DNA of 64,000 nt from Petrosia ficiformis (Eukaryota > Porifera > Demospongiae > Haplosclerida > Petrosiidae), in NCBI GenBank assembly GCA_947044365.1, contig OX345636.1, positions 53,175,746 through 53,239,745 on the forward strand, read 5' to 3'. The notes under the pieces are model-generated. The model saw nothing but the letters and a program-made list of their open reading frames with translations, was not told the DNA's origin and did not search any database. Positions within the stretch are counted from its first letter, which is position 1. Each line of letters begins with the position of its first letter. Both the position numbers and the translations under genes were made by a program. This document shows positions 53,845 through 64,000 of this stretch, one piece after another.

Positions 53845-56800
53845 ATGGCGATATCTCTTTCAAGTTGTTCCATTGTATTGCAAATACAGAGGCTCGTTTG
53901 TTTACTTCTGCTGATGACTAACAAGGTTTCTACAGTTGTCAATCTCCAAGGTGAGAATTTATATAAGTTAATTAAGGTACACATAATTTTTTTTATTGTT
54001 GTAACTTGAATATATAATCATCGTATTATTTGCTTCAGTCAACTTTTTCCAAATATGTTCTGATGTAGTTATTAACCTGTTCTATAAACCCTTTACTGTA
54101 TAATTATGATATGACACTTTAGGCCGTATACATTGTAATTATGTCTATAAGTATTACAGTATGAATAATGTGTGCCCCTATAGTATAGAGTTATGTTATA
54201 TTGTGTGACAAAGGTTTACTATAGCTAGCTGCTTTGACAGTAACACTAGTACTGTTACTGTCAAGTAGTATGAATGATGTCTTGTTTTACAGTAAATAGA
54301 GTTCTTTGACAGTGATACTTACTGTTACGCAACTATGAATGACATCTAGCTTTGCAGCCTGTTTTTGGTTTCATAACAATTATGTATGTTTGATGAAACT
54401 CATATACTAAGTAACCAATGAAACAAAATAACAAATCAGTTTTTACAGTGTGTGAAAGTTTAATTAGATGCTACAGTGACACTGTCACTGTCAGGCAGCA
54501 AAGTAAGTGATGGATTACATCTTGCTTTGCATCCTGTAGTCTGTCAGATTAGCTTTTCAATAGAAGCCATGATCAAAACCTTTTCTAATGAATAGTTTCC
54601 ATTAGGATATATATTATATACATTATTATAATTTATGAATACCAGTCAGTTTTACAGTGAGCTTGGGTTTCTGCAGTCTATACATATGCACATGTATAGC
54701 CTAAGATGATTGTAATGGATTGTTATTAAGAGTTTAGTTGAATTTTGTAGTCAACAAGAGTAACTGTATCCATGACTATATACGACCCTCTCCAAATGGA
54801 AGAAAATTTCACACCTACAATATTCAATAGTGTTTCGGTCTCAAACTTTCAGTGAAGGTTTAAAATTTAAACTATACATACTACTTACTAAGGTCATCGT
54901 TAAAATCACATTTAAACTACACATATTACTAACTAAGGTCATCGTTAAAATCACATGTATAACTTTGATTCAATGAACACCTCAAGCTGATGTACTTTTA
55001 AATATTTAAGTTTTGTACCCTACGATTTAAAAAACACTCTTTGCAACTACAAAAGGACACTTAAAACACTTTTTGTATAATTATTTAACTAAAATTGAAC
55101 AGGTAACTTTAGACAAGCTTGCTTCTTGTTAATTTAGAACTACTTGACCAATCCAGCTGAATTACAATTATTTATGTGATGTACACTTCTGAATTTTATT
55201 TTGTAGGTCATTCACTTTTAACACTTTCTCGATTGCCAAACAATCAAACAGTGTTGAGAATTAAAAAACTTGGGACAGAATTTCTAGTTGAGCAGACGAA
55301 TATCAACCTTCAAGGATTTTTTACACTATATAATACAACATCGCTTCAAACACTACGAAGGGTTCAGATATCAGATTCAGACGATTTTGCTGACCTTCGA
55401 GACAATGGAGAGCTTGTTTTCTCATTAGGAGCTGAAAACGTTTTCAAGGAACTTGACCTAACTACAGAATCTTGTCAAAATGCAATAGAGTTATATTCAC
55501 CTACAGGTCTCAGTCAGAATATTGTTTTGCTAATAACATGTAGGGAAGGGAAGGTTCTTTGTGTAAAATATTCTAGTGGTATATACTCAATAGATTCAAT
55601 ATTTGTATCCGAAAACACATCTTCCACTCCAGTAATAGTTACTAATAATGGTATTAGTACTGCTATTTATACTGTAGTAGTTGAAGGGATATCTGCACTG
55701 GCTATTAGATCATTAGAACCAAATGGTTATGAGCAGTTCATGTATGTAGAGACATTTGAGGACACTTTTGGATCTTGTATGGAAACGTTATCTTATAACG
55801 AAACTCATGTCAGACTATTGTGTTCAAATACACATGATTTCTACCTAGTAGATGGAACTGGTGAAACTGATGGCAGAAAGATTCATCCACAAGGTATGGG
55901 TGACTTAGTGAACATATATAATGAAGACATTATACTTGTAGTCAGCAGTTCCTTTGTCACCATTAATACGAAAGAATCCACTAATTTCTGTACTCTCGAG
56001 CTACCAACTCCTGTTACAAGAGTAGATTATGCACTTGTAAATGGCAAACTCCTACTACTGTTTTTCTCTTATCAGGGTATTTACCAATATGACACTTCAA
56101 CCTCATGTGTCACTGAAAATCTAGTGATTCTAGTGAATGAACCACTGCTTGGCCTAAATGGTCGTTACCAAAACTATATAATATTTGGTGATCTTTTGGT
56201 ATATACAGTTATGAACAATGGGCTTTTCTCTTCACGAGGTATTGATCTATCAACATCGCAAAACATAGTAGTTTTAGCAAACCATCAAAATCATCCATTA
56301 TTATATGGCATAACTTATGAGAACAGAGTAATCAACGCTACTTCTACGAATGGATTATCATTATTGATAAATTCAGGTTCCACACTGCCTATTACTGTTA
56401 ACTCCACTGATAATATGATGAGAGGCTTGTTTAGTAATTATGTTAACCCTACCTCTACGATTGGATTATCGTTATTGATAAATTCAGGTTCCACACTGCC
56501 TATTACTGTTAACTCCACTGATATTATGATGAGAAGTTTGTTTAGCCATTCTTTTGATATTGTTGAAGCATCTCCAGTGGCAAAAACCCATGTAAACGAG
56601 TTACCCATACAATTGATCATTACTGTTCCTGTGGTAGCAGTTGTTCTATTCACATTCATATTTGTCTTGCTTGTTGCAGGATTTGGTTACATATTCTATT
56701 GCAGAAAAGAAAATACTGATGATATTAACATTGAGCTAACTGATCTTCCTCATTCACCATCAATCCATAATTCTAATAATAAATATTTGGTGACACAAAG

Positions 56801-56879
56801 CTTTGCTGATAAAACTGTTGTAGTACTGCCAACAGATGATAAAATTACAGATAGTCCTCCATCATATGAGACTGTTTAA
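53845..56879 (+). CDS. Type I membrane receptor-like protein, copy 2
   Basis: Exon 1 (53845-53950) encodes a signal peptide (RLVCLLLLMTNKVSTVV) and ends CTCCAAG|GTGAGA. Exon 2 (55207-56879) begins after TTTTGTAG. The product has about 592 residues. It is close to copy 1, but the stalk has a 37-residue in-frame tandem duplication (56340-56561) rich in N-S-T sites. A C-to-T type difference ends the protein seven residues earlier, so the tail stops at PPSYETV. The transmembrane helix is LIITVPVVAVVLFTFIFVLL. Exon 1 and its flank resemble copy 3, while exon 2 and the 3' flank resemble copy 1, so the gene is a mosaic. Function is unknown; a cell-surface recognition role is only a guess. Confidence 0.8.
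54235..54263. repeat. Short perfect hairpin in intron 1 of copy 2
   Basis: TGACAGTAACA-CTAGTAC-TGTTACTGTCA, 11-base arms. A related palindrome ACAGTGACACTGTCACTGT lies at 54473-54491. No function assigned. Confidence 0.7.
56340..56561 (+). repeat. 111-base in-frame tandem duplication in receptor copy 2
   Basis: Units 56340-56450 and 56451-56561 encode T-S-T-x-GLSLLINSGSTLPITVNSTD twice. Copy 1 has a single unit and copy 3 has a different stalk. Confidence 0.92.
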
Positions 56880-58400
56880 AATGGGAATATGCTCAATTAG
56901 CTAGCTGCCATAAATGCACAATTTTCTTAATTTTTGACACACAAAACATTTATCAACAATGTTTATTGTACATGTCCATTTACAGGACTTAATTCAAACC
57001 AAAATTTATTTTGAACTATAGTGCCAAGGTGTAACTTATTCCACATCTGTAAATGCACTGTAAAAATAGTGTGGTCAAATTCAATGTATGTTTGAAAGGA
57101 GTGTAAAAATGGAAGGAGAGAAATGTTATATACGATGAGACTTTGTTTGAATTTGCCATTATGTGACTTACATATACCTAGTACGTTTACATGAAAACTG
57201 TTAGTTAACCAAAATGTTAATGGTTATAGTCTATAGAATACACCTGTAGCTAAGTTTGAGCCCCCAAGAGGAGCTTCCAAATTTACATTAAGTTATATAC
57301 ATATATAATTATATATATATATATATATCTACATTAATTTTAATGTTGCTATACAATTCAATGACTATTTGGTCTAATAAAAAAACAGTTGCAGTTAAGT
57401 TTCTCTTGTACAAGTGTTAATGGATGTTTGTTCAATAAGTTATATACAAAATTGAAAAATAATTATATATAATAATTATAACAATTTGCATACACAAATT
57501 ACATGTTTGCATTTAGCAGCCAGTAATACAGCACTTAAGACTATAATTATAGTTATATTGAAACAGTCATTGCAATACGCTGACTAGCTCGATCATCAAA
57601 TGTTTGAATTACAGAAATAAATATAGAGCAACTGAATGTGCATGACCCTCCCCAGTTGCTATAATTATAAATCAGAAGTTCAAAGACTCGTCACCTGTCA
57701 TATAAATGAACTTAATATAATATATAATTTGTACCTATGTAGTGGATATATATACCAAAACTTTTACAATACTAATTATAACTGTTTGGGTGATGTACAT
57801 TAACATTTTAGTTGTGAACATTATATAATTATTTATTACTTCATTTATAAGATAACCGGTTTTTTTTTTTGAGGAAAAGATCAAGTTTCATTTCCACCAT
57901 TATATTTATCAGTATTAATTATTTTGCAACAATTGTGCAACAATTGTTTATATAGTGATTATATTGTTTTGCAACAAATCTTTATTTTACATGTTCAAAC
58001 CTTCTAACTTGCTTTGTTGGAAAGAGGAGTCGTAAAGACAGCCAGTGATGTTAAAACTCTTGCTTCGTTAGATGCAGGAAGAGTCTGGAAGACTGAAAGA
58101 AGCCACACCTAGCGGCTTTCTCGTCCTTTTTGATAGCTTCTAGTATAGTGGAAAAAATATTAGTGAGTACTCGTTCTTGCCACTTCGGAGGTGTACATAC
58201 ATGCCAAGTGTGGAAGTAGGAGCGTCCAGTTTTTGCGGTAGAGCGGAGTAGGACACACAGACAGCGAAGGGGAGGGTCAATTATAAAAGCGGAAACTGAA
58301 AACACTTGATAATTTGGTGGGCGTTATAATTATGACTTATGAATACGATTAGCTCAAAATAGTTTAGCTTTCGTCTGTACATGTGTAGTCTCTGTACTAA
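56880..58400. other. Intergenic between receptor copies 2 and 3
   Basis: 56880-57385 is the conserved 3' flank shared with copy 1, with AATAAA near 57377. The rest is AT-rich. A minus-strand open frame at 58051-58305 has no recognised domain and overlaps the likely promoter of copy 3. Confidence 0.5.
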
Positions 58401-61400
58401 ATGGGGAAATCTCTTTCAAGTTGTTCCATTGTATCGCAAATACAGAGGCTCGTTTGTTTACTTCTGCTGTTGACTAACACAGTTTCTACAGTTGTCGACC
58501 TCCAAGGTGAGAATTTATATATATATATAAGCTGAAGTGCACATAATTGTTTTATTGTTGTAACTCGAATAATCATTTTTTAGTCAACTTTTCCGAAATA
58601 TATGTACTGATGCAGTTATTAACCTGTTCTATAAACCCTTTACTGTATAATAATTATGACATAACACTTTATGCTGTATAATTATAGAACTTTTTAATTA
58701 TATATATATATAATTTTTTTGTTGAATTCAGCTAGCTCAATTCCAGAATTAGGTTAAATCCTACAACATTTTGTGCTTTGTCATAGCAGTTTCAGCAGTG
58801 GGGATATTCCCTGGGGATATTCCCTGGGGATAGTCCCTGTTGCCGTCTGTGTGCACTTGTGTAACTTCCACATATATGATAATTGTAGTATGCATATGAA
58901 TATTGTTATCTGAGTCCATAAGAATGCCATTAGTGACCAACTTTAGTTATAGTTATATTATGCCTAGCTTCTCAAATGTTTAGTTTAGTTGTATTTTAAT
59001 TAATTACCTAGCTAAAATAATTTTAGAAAAATTTTAAATAAATGGGTTTTAAAAAATTTTAGTTAGTTATAGTTATCATTCGATCACTGTTTGAGGTCGC
59101 CCCTTTTTTGAGATCGAACAGGATCTGATCTCGAAAAAGGGAGGAATCTTGGTTCCTGCTCCCCCTCAAACTCATAAGATCAATCCTGATCAGAATTAGG
59201 CTAAATCCTTCTTGTCTACAACATTTTTTGAATACCTACACAATGCTTTGTCATCACCTCACTGCAGTTTCAGCAGTGAGAGTTTCCCTGGGATAGTCCC
59301 TGCTGCTGAATGTGCAAATCCATGTGTACTTGTGTAACTTCTGTCATTGAATATTGTTTTTAGAGTTTATAAGAATTCCATTAGTGGTATTCTAGTATGA
59401 CAGTCGTGACCAACTTTAGTTACAGTTATATTATGCGTAGCTTCTCAAAAGTTTAGTTTAGTTGTATTTTAATTAATTACCTAGCTAAATAATTTTAGGA
59501 GAGTTTTAACTAAATGGCTTTTTTTCATTTTAGTTAGTAGTTATTATAGTAGACCTGTAGTTTACTTATAGTTTATTAACTAAAAGTCAAACTGCCGAAA
59601 AGGGGCTTTATATAGATAGTATCCCGAGTGCGAGGAATATATCCAGTTTAAAACATGAGGCCCCAAGGGCCGAATTGTTTAATCTAGATATTATCCCGAG
59701 CATAAGGGACATAAATAGTTTGTGTCATTCGATTACTGTTTGAGGTCATCCCTTTTTTTAGATCCGACAAGATCTGATCTCAAAAAAGGGAGGAATCTTG
59801 GTTCCTGCTACCCCTCAAACTCACTAGCTCGTACATCTACAAACTTTAATTATATACTGGATCAAACTTGACTAGAATTTTGTTAAACATAACAAATTAA
59901 TACACTTTTACAATAAATTTTCTTACAGGTATACTGAGTTAACAATGATTTTTTTTTCTATAGGTCATTCTCTTTCAGTCCTTTCTCGAACACAAAACAA
60001 TCAAACGGTGTTAAGAATTAAAAAACTTGGGACAGAACTTCCAGTTGAGCAGTCAAATGTGAACATTCAAGGATTGTTTACATTATATAACACTGCTATA
60101 CCACAAATATTACGAAGGGTCCAGATATCAGACACAGGTGATTTTGCTGATCTTCGAGACAATGGAGAACTTGTTATCTCATTAGGAACTGGAAAGGTTT
60201 TCAAAGAATTTGATCTAACTACAGAATCTTGTCAAAATGCAATAGAGTTATATGAACCTACAGGTCTCAGTCCGAGTATTGTTTTGCTAATAACATGTCG
60301 GGATGGGAGAGTTCTTTGTGCAAAATATTCTAATGATGATTACTCAATAGATTCAATATTTGTATCTGATTACACATCTTCCACTCCAGTAATAGTTACT
60401 AATAATGGTGTTAGTACTGCTATTTATACTGTAGTAGCTGAAGAGATATCTGCACTGGCTATTAGATCATTAGAACCAAATGGTTATGAGCAGTTTATGT
60501 ATGTAGAGACATTTGAGGACACTTTTGGATCTTGTATGGAAACGTTATCTTATAATGAAACTCATGTCAGACTATCGTGTTCAAATACACATGATTTCTA
60601 CCTAGTAGATGGAACTGGTGAAACTGATGGCAGAAGGATTTGTCCACAAGGTATGGATGACTTAGTGAACATATATAATGAAGACATTGTACTTGTAGTC
60701 AGCAGTTCCTTTGTCACCATTAATACGAAAGAATCTACTAATTTCTGTAATCTCAATCTACCAACACCAGTGATAATAGTGGATTATGTACGTATAAATG
60801 ACAAACTCTTACTACTGTTCTTCTCTTATGATCATCTTTATGAGTATGATACGTCAAAACCCTGTCTTGATAAAAATTTAGTTATTTTAGTGAATAAAAG
60901 TCTCGTTGGTCTCAATGGTGATTATCAGAACTACTTAATATTTGGTGATCTTTTGGTATATACAGTTATGGACAATGGGCTTTTCTCTTCACGAGGTATT
61001 GATCTATCAACATCGCAGGACATAGGAATTTTAGCAAACCATCAAAATCATCCATTATTATATGGCATAATCTATGAGAACAGCAAAATCCCTATATCTA
61101 CAGCTACATTATCTGTAGCTGCAACTTCAACTGTTAAGACTATCGAAAGTACAACAATGATGAGTTCATCTGATGTTGCTGTAGTTTCTCCTGTTGCAGA
61201 CGTTCCTGAAAGCAAAAGTCAAACGCCAATACTAGTCATAATTGTTCCTTTCATAATAGTAATTGGAATTGGAGTTTTCATGATTGTTGGAGGATTTTTA
61301 TTTTACATTTTCTTTTGCAGAAAGTGTAAAGATAGCAATGATGTCAAGGTAACTGACTCAACCTATTCGATAACACTTCAAAATTATTGTGATGAATCTT

Positions 61401-61561
61401 CGAGAAATGCTTCAAAAGCTCTTGATGATATAGGTGAAGAACTTGAAAAACCCACAGAGGAACAAAATATAGGTCTTTCAGGAGACCCTTCATCATTTTT
61501 ACGTGCTGTTCGTAATGGACAAGTGGATTTACCTCAGACTAAAAGGAGTACTTTCAACTAG
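58401..61561 (+). CDS. Type I membrane receptor-like protein, copy 3
   Basis: Exon 1 (58401-58506) encodes a signal peptide (RLVCLLLLLTNTVSTVV) and ends CTCCAAG|GTGAGA. Exon 2 (59964-61561) follows TTTCTATAG. The product has about 567 residues. The ectodomain resembles copies 1 and 2 until about 61080, after which stalk, transmembrane helix (ILVIIVPFIIVIGIGVFMIV) and tail are different. The tail lacks PPxY and ends LPQTKRSTFN. A patch at about 60750-60930 is also divergent while both sides are nearly identical to copies 1 and 2. This points to gene conversion or exon-internal shuffling. Confidence 0.8.
58735..59830. repeat. Tandemly repeated block in intron 1 of copy 3
   Basis: Two related blocks, about 58735-59175 and 59190-59830, share AATTAGG(T/C)TAAATCCT, TTTCAGCAGTG, GATAGTCCCTG and a terminal part with ACTGTTTGAGGTC and GGGAGGAATCTTGGTTCCTG. 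Each block ends in a hairpin of the type CCCTTTTTTGAGATC / GATCTCGAAAAAGGG. No coding content. Confidence 0.7.
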
Positions 61562-62180
61562 CTACCATCCCTAATCGTATCCATGGCAGATAACTCCTCT
61601 TAACCACAATACCATAAATTCTAACATCATAATTAGTTTTAGTTTTCATAATAGGCCCTATTATAATTACTGTACATGTATTATTGCATAATTGTAATAC
61701 TTAATGCATAACTGTATGTGCTGATTTTTGTTCTTTCATTATAAATAAGTTATATTAAGAAAAAAAGTATTGCTTTGTGATGGCTATGTATCAATCATTG
61801 CTGATAGGGATGATTGCAATATAGAAACTAGCAAAGAGCCTTAGCTTTATTACCAAAGATCCTGACATTCCGTCGCTATTAAATATACTGTGACCAGTCA
61901 TGATACCTTAGGTAACAGGGCTTGAAGACACACACAACTACATGTGTAAATGGAGTTATTCAGTATAATGCACTTTTAAAAGGAAATCCAGTTAGGGATG
62001 AATGGAACATAGAAACTAGGAAAAATCTGTTTAGCATCACTTTACATTTAGTTTACAAATAAATAATTAAAGATCCTTAGATTTGATCACTATAGCTACT
62101 AATGTCTAATGTGCTAATGCATTACACAGCTTGATGATAAATACAATTAAATTATATTGAATATAATGTACCTTTAATTA
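61562..62180. other. Intergenic, no gene recognised
   Basis: Downstream flank of receptor copy 3, AT-rich and unlike the flanks of copies 1 and 2. No feature is supported. Confidence 0.5.
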
Positions 62181-62776
62181 AGGTAGTACTAGGGAGTGGG
62201 CGGATGCGACTCCAATCACTTTCAAAATAGAATATTATATAATATGACTCTAACCTGGTCTAATAGCAGCCTTCATATCTTCTGATCAGCTTTATATTGT
62301 CCTGTAATTGAAGAAATATTGTTAAAATCGCCATTTTTGCAGTCGCAATAAGTACAAAACCACGAAAGCCACGCCCACCAATCATGGCGTGCACCAAGTA
62401 CAATGTATTTTGAGAAAACAAATAGAGCCGTTTTCTGAAAATTCATTTTACTTTTATACTTACAAGAGGCTGAAGAAAGCTGAATTCTGTAGCTTTTCAC
62501 TGAAACCATAAAATCTACCTTTCTAGACACTATCAAACTCCGATCTTTCTCAGAGAGCAACTACAGTTACCCTGCCAGGGTTTCCCGCCTACCGCCCCCT
62601 CCACCACCCGAAGGGTGTGTTTAGCTATCAGTCAAAACATTTAGGCCCAATAATTATACCCCCGGGTGGGTGTGGCTTCCAAAAGATACAGAATTGAACC
62701 ACATTGTATGCAGCAAGAAGCTGGCAAAATTAGAAACCGATTAGAGTTTCATCTACCCCTCCCCCTAGTACAACCT
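62181..62776. mobile_element. 596-base TIR element with TAATTA duplication
   Basis: Ends AGGTAGTACTAGGGAGTGGG and, inverted, AGGTTGTACTAGGGGGAGGG, with similarity continuing to ACTC(C/T)AATC. The flanks are TAATTA at 62175-62180 and 62777-62782. A 95-codon minus frame (62273-62560) lies inside, with no known domain. A GC-rich stretch near 62580-62670 contrasts with the surroundings. Confidence 0.7.
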
Positions 62777-62782
62777 TAATTA

Positions 62783-63467
62783 AATGAGTACCAGGTCAGG
62801 GCAGAATTGTGTATAACAAAGCAGCATTTTAACTTAGAACTACCAATACCTTTTCATTGTTAATATTCACATGTAACTATTCTGCAACACAGTGAAGAAC
62901 CAGAGATATGTGAAGAGAAATATGAGTGACACAACATTGAGGTACATCTGATCCTTAGCTAAACTAGTAGGTGTGGCTGGGACGAACTGAACGTCAAGAT
63001 GATTGCCTGAATTTGATCACCTTAATACCTCGAATATGCTCTACGGGTCACAAAACCTATGCCATATCTTTTAATTTTGCAACAGATGGAATTATTATAA
63101 CCACACCCACCTTGATCAAGCATAATGTGAGGTGTGGTTATGTTATTTTTCACTTATTCTCCCAACATCCCTTTCTCTCTCACTAGAACTAGCAAGAAAG
63201 TAAGTCTATACATCACACATACATCAACATCCCAATCTAATCTCCTTTTAATTTTTTTTTTTTTAAGTACCCAAAGCTAACTTGAAAATAACATCAAAGG
63301 GCGGACACTTGAATCAAAGCACCGCCCGACCACATCCAACAAAAAGTGGGCGTTTGGACAATAGAATGCCGACATTGGTATACTCTCGTAATCTACAGTA
63401 ATTTGGGGTGTGGTATATCCAAGATCCCGTGAATTACAGTTTAAATTCAGTATCTATTAATTAACCC
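62783..63467. other. No gene recognised
   Basis: Contains an inverted pair ATAACCACACCCACC / AGGTGTGGTTAT near 63088-63140 and a run of T near 63248. No supported coding region. Confidence 0.45.
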
Positions 63468-64000
63468 TTAAAACACTGATGTCACAGATATGTGACATTT
63501 CACCCCTATGTGGTTCGCAGTGTGTTCCTAGTTTTATGAAGCTCTTCAAAAGCTTGTAATTGGCGTCAGGCATAAGCCCATGAAAATGACTAAAAAAGTT
63601 GACAGTTTTTCAGCCGCCCTTTGGCCTAAATAACGACTACAGGGGTAATTTCAAAGGGGGGTGTCCCCCTGTTAATGGGGGTTCAAAGGGGGCGCACACC
63701 CTCACCACCTACGCAATGTGCGATTTCAGCGACCCCGTTCATGCGCTCTGGTTGGTACCTGAGGCATTTCCCTTGCTGTGAAACCTGAAATCGTGGGTGT
63801 AGCTGGTGGCAACATGCAGTGGGGTCTTTTTGTTTGTCCCAGTTCTGGTCAAAAGAGGGAGAGCACTGCATTTCATTTAATCCTTTGAAGCGCTAGGGGA
63901 CTTTGGAGTCCCGGTAAGCAAATTGGTAGAAGTAGTACTCCATGTCGGAAAAGGAGCCATGTTTGGGGTAGAGAAAGTGAACAGTGGCCAAAATATATGC
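63468..64000. repeat. Interspersed repeat R2, third copy, running off the window
   Basis: Diverged match to 11148-11665 and 30407-31490 (TGTGACATTTCACCCCTA, CATAAGCCCATGAAAATG, TTTTTCAGCCGCCC, GGAGCCATGTTT). It is richer in G and C than the other copies. Confidence 0.7.

Noticed and set aside
58051..58305. 84-codon minus-strand frame upstream of receptor copy 3
   Set aside because: No domain or homolog recognised, and it covers the probable promoter of a supported gene.
59945..59963. ATG just before exon 2 of receptor copy 3
   Set aside because: It lies in the intron end (TTTTTTTTCTATAG). The real start is in the signal-peptide exon at 58401.
62273..62560. Host gene exon on the minus strand with a GTAAGT donor
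   Set aside because: Joining to the nearest acceptor gives a stop at once, and the segment lies wholly inside a TIR element.

Overview
This window is eukaryotic and animal. It has spliced genes with GT-AG introns, an HNK-1-type carbohydrate sulfotransferase, THAP zinc fingers, a CR1/L2-like LINE with a PHD-type finger, and relics of Gypsy, hAT, Merlin and MULE elements. The DNA is strongly AT-rich with compact genes. A non-bilaterian animal such as a demosponge fits best, but that is inference; no rRNA or barcode gene is present.

Region by region. 1-4440: a foldback repeat, an interspersed repeat and a damaged LINE on the minus strand. 4490-42716: a tandem segmental duplication. Unit 1 (about 4490-26757) and unit 2 (about 27393-42716) carry the same blocks in the same order. 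Each has a three-exon sulfotransferase gene head to head with a THAP/DDE transposon-type gene relic, then a MULE-type relic and a LINE fragment. The units differ by many insertions, so each acts as a near-empty-site control for the other. Unit 1 alone holds a young Gypsy element (5307-9840), a TIR element carrying zinc-finger and RecQ-helicase fragments (15391-16131), a Gypsy element whose two LTRs are inverted relative to each other (18021-22850) and a minisatellite (25021-25570). Unit 2 alone holds a hAT-like element (30691-31349), a probable TA-flanked element (32323-32756), and Merlin and hAT relics (35837-38665).

42802-61561: an array of three related two-exon genes for single-pass type I membrane proteins: a signal-peptide exon, then one large exon with ectodomain, transmembrane helix and cytoplasmic tail. 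A five-exon gene of unknown function (48637-53543) lies between copies 1 and 2, and its introns are full of small DNA transposons. The three receptor-like genes are mosaics of each other. 61562-64000: a TIR element and a diverged copy of a repeat that also occurs in both duplication units.

The intact genes I can support are two sulfotransferases (Golgi-type carbohydrate modification, inferred), three receptor-like membrane proteins and one unknown five-exon gene. Most of the rest is mobile DNA in various states of decay. Exon structures were read by eye from splice signals and codon phase and have no transcript support.
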